DNA of 64,000 nucleotides from Tubulanus polymorphus (lineage: Eukaryota; Nemertea; Palaeonemertea; Tubulaniformes; Tubulanidae), in the NCBI RefSeq assembly GCF_964204645.1, contig NC_134027.1, positions 23,238,485 to 23,302,484 on the forward strand. Reading direction: 5' to 3'. Positions 24,780 to 37,068 of this stretch are shown here, one piece after another; the stretch's first letter is position 1, and the number at the start of each line of letters is the position of its first letter. The translations under genes were made by a program, and so were the position numbers. A model generated the notes under the pieces. The model was given only the letters and a program-made list of their open reading frames with translations, had not been told where the DNA came from and did not search any database.

Positions 24780-24905
24780 ACAAAAATCATAAACCCGGAA
24801 GTTATCTTTGATTGGCGCACCGCAGTGCCACCAATCAGAGCACGGTTACATGCAGCAGCACCCTCTGGCTAGGAGGGCGCTAGCTGACGGCTAGGTTGTC
24901 GCGGC
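24780..24905 (+). repeat. interspersed repeat, pair of 35925-36065
   Basis: CCCGGAAGTTATCTTTGATT, CAGCAGCACCCTCTGGC and GGGCGCTAGCTGACGG occur inverted at 35925-36065. The right part lies within a 132-codon chance frame. Confidence 0.65.
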
Positions 24906-26284
24906 ATGAATACTATCTCCCGTTCCGAGTTTTGGTTTAAATCTTTTAAATTTGCATAAAGTGGGTTTTAATCTTGTCATCTATTTTCCATTTTAGAGTT
25001 TAGCTTTTCTATTATGGCGTAGGTATTCATAGCAAGACAGTTGCTCCTAAAAAAAAACTCAGGGTGTCCTGAACAATGTCCTCTGATTCGACCAGTTCCA
25101 ATCAATGACCAGAGTTATGTAATCTAAGAAACGTTTTCTTGAATGAAGCCTTTAAGTTTTACTATAAGACTTTCACGGAAATCACTTATTCCTTCAGAAT
25201 ACAGAAAAGGTCATCCAAGAAGTAACAAATTGGTCATTTTACCAACTCAAATTATGAGAGTCACCGAATGAAACAAATAATACGTTTATCAAACTCAAAA
25301 CCTTAACGATGTATGATATGACCCGACGAATCTGGATAGTCCACACTCGCTACGCCTATCGTTTTCGTCTCATCAACTCCCGCTTCCCCTTTGTTGTCTT
25401 TCGCATCCAATATTGTGTCTCATTACTGTGACCATCATGTCTTGTTATCCGGAAAATTACTGTTGTATTTTCATGTAAGCCAAGTCACCGCTGAGGCCAA
25501 CAAAGATTGTATTTCCTCTTTTTTGAAAATGGTTCTATGCAAATTAACTGAATTGAATTGAATTGGTATTTTGTCTCGTTACCTGGCCATTATGTCCTGT
25601 TAACAGGAATTCTCTTTCAGAAATAACTGTTGTGTCGTTAAGTAAGTTGTCAAGTCTCCACTGAGGCCCACCTAGATTGTATTTCCTCTTTTCGAAAGTG
25701 TTTCTATACAAACGAATCGAACTAAACAAAATATGACGTCACGTACAAGTCCCCTTGTTCCATTATGGTATCCCTTCATTTCCTGGATAGTTTCACATTC
25801 CGTGTCGGAGAATTTCTACTGTCGTTCAATTTTTCAGTCCATCTGCGGCGACAGAATGAATACGGTCCTCTAGGGAGGATACGGGTTGGTTGAAATTTGA
25901 CATGCCATCTCAGTCTCGCGCGATGCGTTCTTCTCGTTTTCTCAAGACAAACCATAAAGCCGGGATCAGTGGGTGCCGTGCGGCGTGCGCTGAATAATAC
26001 AAATAATGAATAATTAAGAGAAATCGTTGAAGAGATATTTTATCCACGGAAAACAAATCAAAAACGCAACAAATGTTACGCTAAAGGTTAAGATTCAAAA
26101 ATGCAATTTTCATCTTCGAACGAAATACATAGAACATCACTATATAGAGGACGTCCGGTGCGTTACGTCATATTTAGAGTAATACTCGTCAAATTAAAAG
26201 CCAAGCTAACTTTGTCTGATTACTACTCGTTATAGTGTGTTCGCCAAACAACGCTGAAGACTTGATAAGTATAATATCAAACTC
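24906..26284. other. no gene seen
   Basis: AT-rich. Two related stretches around 25440-25540 and 25570-25700 share CTCCACTGAGGCC-like and TTGTATTTCCTCTTTT segments, indicating an old local duplication. Confidence 0.4.
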
Positions 26285-26345
26285 CCTCCTCCCTTTGACA
26301 GGGATTCGAACCTGATGGCATCGAAACTTGCCACAGCCTAGCGAT
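26285..26345 (+). mobile_element. MITE family B end fragment
   Basis: CTTTGACAGGGATTCGAACC and TGATGGCATCGA match the left arm of the 1076 copy; the rest is missing. Confidence 0.55.
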
Positions 26346-27065
26346 GCGTCAGTCGGTAGACTGGTCGTCTGTCAAATTCTGCGCCACCTGCATTCGCAGT
26401 CAGAATGTATAGAGACCGACAACCAGTCTATCAGTCGGTTTTTCCATACTCGGTTTCGCCGCCAATCTTTCAATCGCGAGATTTCATGAAGTCATCGGTA
26501 TGTATACATAATTATATTACATAAACGATGAGTTTTGCGCGAGCGCGTCCCTGGAACTTAAATTTGTAAACGAACAATCATAGTAAGATATTTTGTAACT
26601 TCGACAGCGAAAGTTGTTTAACTTCACGATCTGCAGTTACGAATCGATTCTCACCAATTCGTTTGAGGCTTTCAACGATTTTCAATTATCTCTTCACCGA
26701 AGTATTAGATTTCGATGTAAGTCCGTTCCACGTCAGTTGATTGAATTAAACCTAATCGAATGTTCTCGTATCGATTCTAGTACATCTATTCTATACTTAT
26801 TTCAATGTAGTTTCGTTTTGTTTACTTGATTTTTGGAATACAAAACCAAAGCATAATTCGTCCCCTGGCAAATGCGTGTCGAGTCCCCGATTATCCATAC
26901 ATACTAAAAATGATCTGTAAAATTATTAGTCTGTGTGGAGATTACTCGAAATCGAACATTCTTTGTTGTGGACCTGGAGGATAGTAGTAGATCCAGTGAC
27001 TTAAGTTGTGACTTAAGTCCGAGAAATTAAGAATGTGGAGTATAGCACAGTGGAGTATATCACTC

Positions 27066-27125
27066 ATTCACCTGATGAAGCTTCTATACATTAGTAGCGA
27101 AAGCTCGAGCGTCAAATAAATAGTT
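27066..27125 (+). ncRNA. hammerhead-like hairpin 3
   Basis: CTGATGA (27072-27078) and GAAA (27099-27102) flank a stem GCTTCTA/TAGTAGC with one mismatch. The following GCTCGAGC palindrome and GTC replace the usual ACGT. Core letters are exact, but stem I does not pair well, so activity is doubtful. Confidence 0.35.
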
Positions 27126-27239
27126 AACCTATATAGTACTACTCGTCTGGCTACTGAGTATAAAACAGATAAGCTTAGATTGGCCTTAACCTAAGCCATG
27201 GCTCACAGATAAAGGTTATCTTTAAGTCAGTCGATGTTG

Positions 27240-27480
27240 CTGCAACCCGTGATTGACTGCATAACACTCCTGGGTCCGGTTACCCAGGCATAGATCAAAC
27301 CGCCTGTGGACTCAATATCGGATGGAGTCGGGCGCTGCTCATATACGGGGATGGTTGGTCGCAATCCGTCCTGGTGAGATTGTTGATTTCATTCAGGCCG
27401 ACTAAGTTCCGCCCCCTCGTTGCGACTAGCCCGGGTGCCGTCAAGAGACAGACGCGCGAAAGTTAATCAGCTTTGACCTG
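27240..27480 (+). other. GC-rich unexplained segment
   Basis: Distinctly more G/C-rich than its neighbours, with TCCGCCCCCTCGTTGCGACT and CCCGGGTGCCGTCAAGAGAC. No open frame. It resembles conserved cores of SINEs or a structured RNA, but neither could be established. Confidence 0.3.
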
Positions 27481-28255
27481 GCTGTCACGTTCATGAGTCT
27501 TTAAAAGTACAAATATTAATTTTCCAAGTAAAGCCAGCATTATACGAATTACACGAATTCGCTAAGTGCATGATGCTCTCAACAACCGTCATCTTCTCTC
27601 AAACCGAACTTCAGATGACTCTCCTATTTCTAAAGGATAGATGCGTCGAACGCAAAGTTAAAAACCTGTCAAACAGCCCCCGTATATATCACTGCCTCGG
27701 GGTGTATTTCGGAGAATACTTACTTTCTGATCAAAAGCTTTGGAAAAGGTTGAAAACTTGATCAAAACTAACAGTTCGTCGCAGTTACGTTTTTATTCGA
27801 TAGAAACCTAATTCCTGAAGTAAAAGGCGCTAAGTTTAAAATCGCCACCTGCAAAACGCGCCCCTGGCGGATCTCTGATTGCCAAACGTAATAGAATGCT
27901 TCTTTCGCGGCGGTACTCAGATGTGCCAACCTTTCTAATCTTCGACGAAACCTTTTACCAGATCCCGCGTTCTGCGTTTATTTGCTGCGAGCAGAGGTGT
28001 ATCCGAGACTTCAAGAGGCGACGCGAGTCTAGAATTAGAAAATCGATATCGTTTAGTTCCGAATTTTATCTATTTCGAAATCTTCCAAACGCTGCGCCGT
28101 GCCGATCAGTACAGAGAACATAACAGTCTGGCAATAGACGTCAATGTTTGTTTTCCGACCACTGCTGGAATAGAAGGTTGCCAGATAGACTATAGGGTTA
28201 TCTAAGACCCGGGGATTTACTCAACTACGTATATATGTCCATTGTGTTACCTCAG

Positions 28256-28353
28256 GGGTCGGTTTTATGGACTGGTATTAACATAAACCCATGGACACTC
28301 AATTGCTGTTTAGCCCCGGGTTAAGTTGATACCAGCTTAAAAAACTGCCCCTA
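28256..28353. mobile_element. 98-bp MITE
   Basis: Ends AGGGGTCGGTTTTATGG and its imperfect complement (AAAAAACTGCCCCT), with GACTGGTATTAA / TTAAGTTGATACCAG inside. Related by its ends to the 13825-14230 family. Confidence 0.5.
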
Positions 28354-28359
28354 TTTCTG

Positions 28360-28410
28360 AAGTATTCCCGAAGATGGCTATTAGAATAGTCGAAAAGTCG
28401 AATAAACTAC
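28360..28410 (+). ncRNA. hammerhead-like hairpin 4, mutated core
   Basis: TATTC before and GAATA after the GTC pair perfectly as a 5-bp stem I. The core is CCGAAGA instead of CTGATGA and GAAAAGTC instead of GAAACGTC. It shares AATAAACTACTAGCTC downstream with copy 2. Useful as evidence of family structure; probably inactive. Confidence 0.4.
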
Positions 28411-28439
28411 TAGCTCCAGTAACATTTTCTGACTGTTTT

Positions 28440-29905
28440 TCATGTAATTTTTATTGAGGGATTCTCTGTACATTACCGTCACAATACGGAAATAGTGTTT
28501 TATCAATTGTGAAAACATTTCGACTTTTTGAATTCTTCGAATGTTTTTTCATTACCTATATGCTGAATTTTGTATCGTAGCACTGACGGAGTGCTTTAAC
28601 CAATGGTTATCGTATTAACACTATTCAGTATTAGTGGTGCTATCAATTAGTAAAGTGTACCCAACGAATTAATGAACAATTAGTATCGTATCATCGAAAC
28701 GACCCATAGATCAGCGGAGGTGATGGCGCAAAATGAAGTACAGCCCTTCATCATCGGTCGTTACTTATTCGCATGAGCGATAGCGCAAGAAATAGCTTTC
28801 AATACATCATCGTCTGCTACCGGCGCCGACGAAGCAACATCGGATATCTCCGGCAATTTCCGATAAACCTATTTGATGTATTCGGAACACGTCGACAATT
28901 TCCCGACGAAAATCGACTTACGATAATAACACGTTTGTAATACAATTCATTTTTCGAATTTACCAACACCAATTAAATATATAAATATAAAAGCCATGAA
29001 CAATTCCCGAGCTTCTTATAAGAATGTGTTGCTATGATCGATTCGTCAAAACTCTGCGTGAACCTCACGGGTGCAAACGTATCTTCCTGGTTCCAAAGTT
29101 TCATAAAATGTTTTACCTATAGATAAGTTGATGCCCGCATTCATTAAGTTTACATGTCTATCAATGAAATAAACATGCTCGTGAAGTCTGAACCCTCTGC
29201 TAGTTGGAAAGATTATATTTTTCTATTCATACCGGGTAACAATGCAAGGGTGGACTTAGGGGCTGGTCTCGGAGAGATGGCCCTTTCCTTCAAGAAAAAA
29301 ATTATTTCATATGAACAGTTTCTTGAGGAACATCTAAATTCCAAGGGTAAGAGCCCGCTTGTAGCCCTTGACATAGCTGCCTTGGAAATGCTCTTTTATT
29401 GTCTTCTGGACCGCGGCCATCCGATTCTCCTATAACCACCCCGCAATGTCAGAATTAGTGGCGTCAAAGTATTTCCCTTATTTTACGAAAGGGCCCTAAA
29501 ACGTTATAAGTGTGTCGAGCCCCCTCACCCCTCTTCTCTAAGATATTCTATCTAAATTAGTAAAGAATGTAGCCTAAAGAATGTATCCATGCCTAAGTAT
29601 ATGTACAAACTGTCGGATAACTATTTGTATTCAGTAGTGTGTTTGTGACGGAGAAGGTGTTTGTATGCACGTATATAGCCACGTCATTACCATCGTCGTG
29701 TTTAATTAATGCGGCATTAATTCACTCATCCCGCGAATGCTAGTTCGATATCGAGCATACGAAAACAGGACACATCTCCGCATCAACGCGCGTTGAACAA
29801 ACACAAACACACAAAGCCGCATCGTGTCCAGTTGGGACCTCTCGGCTCCGAACATCGCGCCGTTCGAATATTTGCTTCGTTATTTCTGGATGTCATAACG
29901 GCGCT
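28440..29905. other. no supported gene
   Basis: A 93-codon frame at 29154-29435 overlaps sequence shared with decayed repeats at 8441 and 15610 (TGGTCTCGGAGAGATGGCCC and relatives), so it is not called as a gene. Confidence 0.4.
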
Positions 29906-29908
29906 CGT

Positions 29909-30123
29909 TCACGCTCGATCGGACACGACGAGACTCTCGCTGTTACTCGACGGCCCGTCTCTAGGCGATTGAGAAATATATCTTTCACCGTCGTAACGCG
30001 GCAACAATCGTCGTTCGTCGCCCGTTTCCCGTTCAAACTCATTCTTTATCCGTCTGACCATGGATTCCAATCGTTTAAGTCCATGATCTGACCACAAAAT
30101 CCGTCCGTCACTACTCCGGTTAT
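29909..30123 (-). CDS. possible C-terminal exon, unknown protein
   Basis: On the minus strand a GTTTGCTGAG acceptor leads into 2 nt plus 70 codons and a TGA. The peptide is charged and non-repetitive: KRLESMVRRIKNEFERETGD, then RYDGERYISQSPRDGPSSN and a serine-rich end. It looks like the cytoplasmic tail of a membrane or signalling protein. No upstream exon was found, so it remains tentative. Confidence 0.35.
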
Positions 30124-30149
30124 CTCAGCAAACCAAAACTCGAAACAAG

Positions 30150-31050
30150 ATTGATGATGTTCGTCGATTTCAATACGGTCAAATCAAGAAATATGAAAAA
30201 AGAACCCCTAAAAGGTTCGCTAGTAGCATATTTTCAACTAAAACAATTAAAATAATTTGGCGATCCTATACTTGTAGCAAGTCAGGATCAACTAGGTGTC
30301 ACTACACCATATCAGGAATGTCACGAAATAGAATTTTATACGGTGCAATTTATTAGAATGAAGCCGCAAATTCCCGTGGAATGACCAGAAACAGTAGCAA
30401 CAAAGCGTTAACTCACGGGACGTCCAGGAGCTTTGTGTTAGAAATAAAATAAATGGAACTAGCAAGGATTTCCGTTGAAAAACTTAAATTCTAAACAGTT
30501 ACGAATGAATAGATACTATATTATTTCAGTAGAGACGAAGGGGTTCGAGATAGCAGAGTGACATTTTTAACCAAAATCTAAAAAAAGTTGATATGTCTAG
30601 AAAATAAATAGTTATGTAAAATTGATTTTGAGAAACCCGGTATCTAAATTAGTAGATAAGTTGGATTTCTACAGTTAACAAATTAGGGCTGATTTCACTA
30701 TGGGTCTCTTGTGAATGTCTTTGCAAGGATAATCATCATATTATGTTTCTCCTCGGGTTCAGTAAAAACATAGCTTAAGATTTCAAAGTTCAACGAATAC
30801 AGTGAATGCATCTATAGACGTGATTTGCCTAACCTTTGCCTAACCTCTAACCTTTGAGGAAAGCTTTTATCAAATAAAGTAAAAGTAAACTTAAAAAGTT
30901 TATCCCAATGCAGTCCATCGCGTGTTATCTGGTGGGATAGAGCTGGCGGTATATGGTGTGCCTACCTCATCGGTCTAAACCGTAGTTTTTGCACGAATGA
31001 GTTCAAATACTTCACGGAGTATTTCTAAGCAATGCGAGTATTTTCATTCC
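30150..31050. other. no gene seen
   Basis: AT-rich non-coding DNA. Confidence 0.45.
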
Positions 31051-31063
31051 CGATCAAAATACA

Positions 31064-31071
31064 TATATAAG
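31064..31071 (+). promoter_or_regulatory. TATA-like box upstream of CPED1
   Basis: TATATAAG, with CpG-rich sequence following and a GTAAGA donor-like site at 31515. It could mark the promoter and 5' untranslated exon of CPED1, whose first coding exon has its own acceptor at 32708. The 131-codon frame starting at 31191 would then be an upstream ORF. Confidence 0.3.
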
Positions 31072-31415
31072 CATATTAGTCTGGCGAGCAGGCGTCGAGT
31101 GAGAAAATAACGTTTCAGAAGTAAAATAAACACGGGACAATATTTCTCCATTAGGCGCGCGTTTACTAAACAAGTACTAAATCAAGTAACATGGTGTTCA
31201 CAGATACATGTTACCACCGTTATGAACATGTTCGGCATATAAATGCAAAATTAGCCCGTCAAATGCTCCATTATCTGAAATTGATGGATGCGCGCGACTA
31301 TCTTTTTCTGAATAGGTTTGCAAAGTTAATGACCCAAAGGGCAAACACTTCTGCGCCTTCGCCGGGCTACAAGACTAAATTGAAGACGTCTATATTTGTT
31401 CCTATTCTCATTAAG

Positions 31416-31446
31416 CGCGCCGGGAGAGGTTCGCGCTCCCGGCGCG
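31416..31446. other. perfect GC hairpin
   Basis: CGCGCCGGGAG, a 9-nt spacer, then the exact complement CTCCCGGCGCG. An 11-bp stem of nearly pure G/C in AT-rich DNA. Confidence 0.8.
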
Positions 31447-31695
31447 AGTGCGGCACGGAAAATTCTGCCACGTCGTTTTTCTTGTTTCTTTACCGAAACG
31501 ACGACGACTTCTCGGTAAGAAAAAACATCGGCTACCGCAAACGACGCGCACACACCGCGCACACTAAACGTCACGGTAGAATTTAAAAATCATAGAAATG
31601 ATGAGACCACTACAGCAACGCTGAGAATGAAATCCGAGAACCCCATACACAAAGACGATGACAATTTTTGAAGTCGTAAAAACCGTTACAATAAT

Positions 31696-31907
<212 letters not shown>

Positions 31908-31909
31908 AT

Positions 31910-32150
31910 ACTATGCGTTATTATAAGGGATTCAGTGTGAGTCGATATGCACTAAGTCATCACTATCGGCGTTTCAAAATAACATTTACAATTATGAATT
32001 TGGCGTTTATTTTGTTATCAGATAGAACGTATATTTCATAACTCTTATTTCACTTTTGATAAATTTTGCTAATTATTTTTCAGAGGTTATATTATGCACT
32101 ACGTCATCAATATATCGTGGCTAGACTGGTTGCCGGTCGATTAAATTCAA
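31910..32150 (+). repeat. repeat C, intact-like copy
   Basis: GGGATTCAGTGTGAG, TCACTATCGGCGTTTC and GACTGGTTGCCGGTCGATT reappear in order at 53800-53871 and 55740-55800, on either side of the large palindrome. This copy shows what that repeat looks like without the insertion. Confidence 0.5.
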
Positions 32151-32715
32151 TCATCGACCATTCTAATAAAAAAAAACTAAAAAAAACTGAGCCCGTGTTA
32201 TTTTACAAGGCGTCAATTAAGTTTCAAGTTTTCCTGTTCATTCTTCGTGATATTCAAAGAAATTCTTTCGTTCTGAATATGACAATTTCTGATGGACGTA
32301 ACGGACATTCATCGAAAACGAAGTCCGATCAATGTAATCGTCGGAGGCAGCCGTTATAAGTCCGAGTCTGAGGCTATGAGTGTTTTGAAGAGTAATGACT
32401 TAGTAACAATTTGTTTCAATGTCTACTAAATTTCAGACTGAGTTCGAAAGTGATTAAAATCAGTCGTGTGTAATTTCAAAGTAAAAGAAAGTACCGCAAA
32501 CGCATTTTAAGCGATAACAGGAAGCCACGTAGATGAGGGTGGCTCCGATAATATCCGAATCAGCGCATTCGGCGGGCATGAAGTTCGCCAATGAGATGTA
32601 GAAACTTCGGGGATCTGCTTTAATGATTTATCAGGTTTGGGGTCGCCATTGGGTTTATGTATAGTAAATGAATGAAAAGACATTTCTTATCGAATTATAT
32701 TTTCTAGGCGCGGAA

Positions 32716-33015
32716 ATGATACGAATGGCCCGATGTTTGTGGAGCGGAACGGTGTGTTTCCTAGTGGCCACCTGCATGTTCCTGTCCCTGCAGTACACGA
32801 GAAACGAGTTCAACCCGACGGAGGCGCAGCAGGTGTGGATGCGACAACGCTCGAACGTGCACAGGAAAGTCGCCGTCGACACGAGGGAGCAGGCGGACGG
32901 GGGCGCGAACAATAGGAGGAGGCAGATTCTAGTGAACGGGCTTCCGATCGATCGGGTGGTCTTGCCGCGAAATTCGTCGAGTATTTTAGCCACGTTGCAG
33001 TGGAAACTTAGGCAG
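32716..33015 (+). CDS. CPED1: CPED1 exon: signal anchor
   Basis: The exon opens after TTTTCTAG at 32708; the first ATG in frame is 32716, and 100 codons run to CAG|GTAAAT. Residues about 7-25 are a hydrophobic anchor after MIRMARCLW, so a type II Golgi-type membrane protein is likely. The stem that follows is rich in R, Q and N. Assignment to CPED1 rests on position, strand and topology rather than on a recognised domain. Confidence 0.65.
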
Positions 33016-36000
33016 GTAAATTTCCATTCAGACTCAATCGCAATCAACTCTTCCCAAAAACTGTTATTGAGATAGATCTGAAGCGCAATTAGAATTTCAC
33101 TATAAAGTTTCGGAAGTATTTTGTTCCAATGATGACTAATAAAAATTCGAGTCTGTTTTAGTCGAAACGAGATCCTGGCACGTCAATTGTGTCAAATATT
33201 ATATCTTCTTTAGTCGACATCGGCCCATACTGCTGAATGGAGGCTACTGTAATTTCTCAAACTCGTAGTTTTTAACCCGGACTTGGCGTGGAATTTTACC
33301 AGTAATATAACAAAGCCTTGCTTTCTAATCAATTATTGTTATTATTGTTATTATTATTATGGTATTTTAAGTGCCAGAATCCACTTAAGTGATCAATGAC
33401 ACTTTATTACTGAATAAATCTAATGTGGTGAAAACAAATGTGTTTTGAGGCTTCTCTTGAAGACAGAGATACTCGAAGCCGCTTTTACATGGCGAGGAAG
33501 GTTGTTCCACAAACGTGAAGCAGCGACTGGGAAGGCTCTGTCTCCAAGAGAAGCTAATCTTGAACGGGGTTGAGTAAGCAAAAGATCATCTGCTGAACGT
33601 AACATTCTAGTCGGGGAGTAAGGTGTTAAAAGGTCATGCAGATATTTTGGAGCCAGTCCATATAGAAACATTTTTAAGCCAACAATAGGATCTTGAAGTT
33701 AATACGCTCTTTGATTGTATCACTCTGTGCCTGCTATCCATGCGATCGAGACGTTAATAAACCGGTAAAAGTGAACACCCAAAAAGTACCGTTGCAAAAG
33801 TACTAACTTTACCCGCACGAGACTGAGTATGATGTATTCATCGAACTCAAACACTGTATTTAGCACCAACTCTGGCTAGAATTTTACCAGTCCTTACTCT
33901 ACACAGTAATAAACAGTCTGACCAAGATAATTGCTCTCAAGACTTATCAAATTCAAACTCGGTTTTTAGCACCAAGTCTGGGTAAATTTTCCTTACCAGT
34001 CCTGACTTCACATCAGTAAGAAGAGACAGAGTTTACTGTTCAAACTCAAACTCGCAACTCGGGGTAGAATTTTACCAGTCCTATAGCTCGACACGGTAAG
34101 AAACAGTCTAACCAAGATAATTACTCCCAAGATTTATCAAATTCTAACTCGGTAATTATCAACAACACAGCATAGAATTTTACCTGTCCCGACGTAAGTA
34201 CGACAGAGTCTATACCACATTTCCAAACTTCAACTTCACTGCGTATTTCTCATACTGTATTAGATTACCTTGGGTTGGCTCGAAAAATATACCTTAAAGA
34301 CTTTAAACCGACATTAATTCTCGATGTGCCGATGTGTTCCTTTAATTGCTTCGAAATAATTAATTATTTTATGATTTCCGCGATAAGCCCTGCATAGAAC
34401 ATTAGCGACGCAATTTTGCCGTTAATTGCGTCACCGGTTGATCGGCGCGCGTGTGATGCGCATTCGAATCCCCGTGCGACAGAATCCCGCGCATTTCACC
34501 CGCTGAAAACGGCTTCTCCACTTAAGAACCTAATTACAATTCATTCCTACGATAATATCACAATGGTGTTCTATTCGATTGTTGTATAAATGGGCGCTTT
34601 GGGTTCGTAGAAACCAGCAGGGACCGTACACGATCTATCGCGCGCTAGTCGAAGAATTTATTCCGTTAGACAGACGCAGTCAAATTCGATTCCGCGACTG
34701 GGTTTTCCGCGCGCCACATTTACAGAATCTAATTTCTTTTAATTTCATTCTGGCTGGTACTCCTACTCGGCGTTTGATCTATATAAGAACTGTCTCTTAG
34801 TCACGCAGCCAATGCTATATCGTAATGCGCTTCAGTAATGTAAAAAACATCATTCCTTTCGTATTATAGTGGTCCTATACTACGCAATAAGTCTATCTAG
34901 ATTTCGTTTGTTTTAAAATAGCTTGCCGAAAATCATCATATCTCTTTCTTGCCCATCTTGGAAAAACATTTGTTTTCATCTCTCTTCTGTAATTGATATG
35001 CCGTTTTAATTATTTTCATCAATCCAGAAAAAGTGCGCTGCCCTTTCTCACTATAGTGACGTCATAGTCAGCGGTATAGCCATCCGTACCGAATCGAATG
35101 CTCCTAACAATCTAACCTTAAATCCGATTTTTTTTCTGTTCTTATCGTAAAAACTTTGGTCTAAAACGATTCATTGTCGCTAACTGACCAATAGCGAGTG
35201 GGAATAGTACTAATACTTATTCCACACCTGCACCGTGGAACGTTTTGCAAATTAGTATAATATAGTATCGCAGTGGTATATTCTAGATAGATATTGATAG
35301 ATAATTTGAAAACTAATTTTTCAGTTTAGCCTATTATATAGTCCTAATTTTCTATCGAACAGATAATTCTTCGATCTTGAATATTCCGCTTGAAATTGCA
35401 TTTCATTTCAATCGTGATTTTATGTAATTGTAAAAAATTTCATTTGAGACATTTTATGCCATATAAGAAAATGAATTGTCATCACTACCGTTATTATCAT
35501 CAGTGTGTTCTCTTAACTGGTCGCGCACGAAATTCGCTTTTCACGGCAAACATCAAAAACAACGCCCGTCGGACTAACATAGATCCTCGAGGCAATACCG
35601 TGAAGATCAAGCGATTGAATTCAACTTTTAACCCGTCTTTACATCGCCACTGTTTGGCGGTAAAACAAATAACATCAACATTCAACGCAGGGTGTTTTGA
35701 AATTGGCAATTTACGAACGAAAACCGTGCAGTCGCTGTCAGTAAATTACCTAGACCAGGTTACAGATTACTTGTCAAAGAAAAAAATCCATTTTCTCATC
35801 TGAATTTTCACCGCGGTACCTTGCTGCTCCTGTATGCGCGCAAATAGAGTACTAGGTCAAATGCGAGCTCCAAGCTCACCAAAGAGGGTTTTGCATCGAA
35901 ACGAGGCATAACAATATTTACGCCGCGACAACCGGGCCGTCAGCTAGCGCCCTCTTAGCCAGCGGGCGCTGCTGCTCGTAACCGCGTCTATGATTGGCTA

Positions 36001-36998
36001 CACTGTTCTGCCAATCACAGACAACTTCCGGGTCATTCTTTCTGTTACAGGCGCCACAACAATAGGTCTGCTTAGAAACATATTCTAATATTCATTTGAC
36101 GACCTATCGAGCCGCCTCCCTATACATGAAATCGATATCAACTTGTTTGATGATACTTTAATGAAAATACATGTATCTCTAAAAATGTCCGAATTCTACG
36201 TTCAGAGCTTAGAATGGGCTAAGTCATCTTTCGAACCAAAGTGGATTATTGATCTAAGATATGTAGCTGACCGCTGATCTCAAGGGACACCGGCACCACC
36301 AGATGGCGAAATAAAACACCGAGTTATTCGTAGTGAAAATCAGTTCAATTTCAACTTGATTTCTAACTTGATCCAAAAAATATCAAACGAGTCATCGAAT
36401 AGATATAAGATCCGCATTCTCACTCAGTGTATGGAAAATAATGCACTGAACTTTTGCTAATCGGAAAAAAGTTGATTTTAATTTAATTGAAATATAGAAG
36501 AAATCGAAGCGCGATAACCCAGTGCCACTACCGATTATGGGGGATTATCGCCGAACGCTCGCTTACCTCAGTAGCCTCGCCGATATCCCATTGAGATTAA
36601 GATCAGGATTATGAGAGAAGCCGTTTACACAATCCTCGCTGATTATTATTCACAAACGCTTTACGCACGTTTGTCGAGCGAGAACGAATCGTTAACGATT
36701 GTGTCGAGAATTTAAAAATCAAACGGTTCAAAAATGACATCGATCATCGTCACGCTGCTGCTCCCGCGTGGATTTATTAAAATGTAATTAGATTGTGTAT
36801 ATGTTGTCGTCGTATTCTCCCCTGCGGATATCTTTATAATGTATTTATACCGTGCAGAGCGCGCGTAATACGGTTATATTCGTGCCATCCGGATATCTTT
36901 CGTTCAGTCATCCTTTCATTGATATGCCAAAAGAAATTCTCAAAAAGCGACAGAGACGCGGATAGAAACTCAGAGAGACAGGCCGTAGAAAGAAAGAA

Positions 36999-37068
<70 letters not shown>
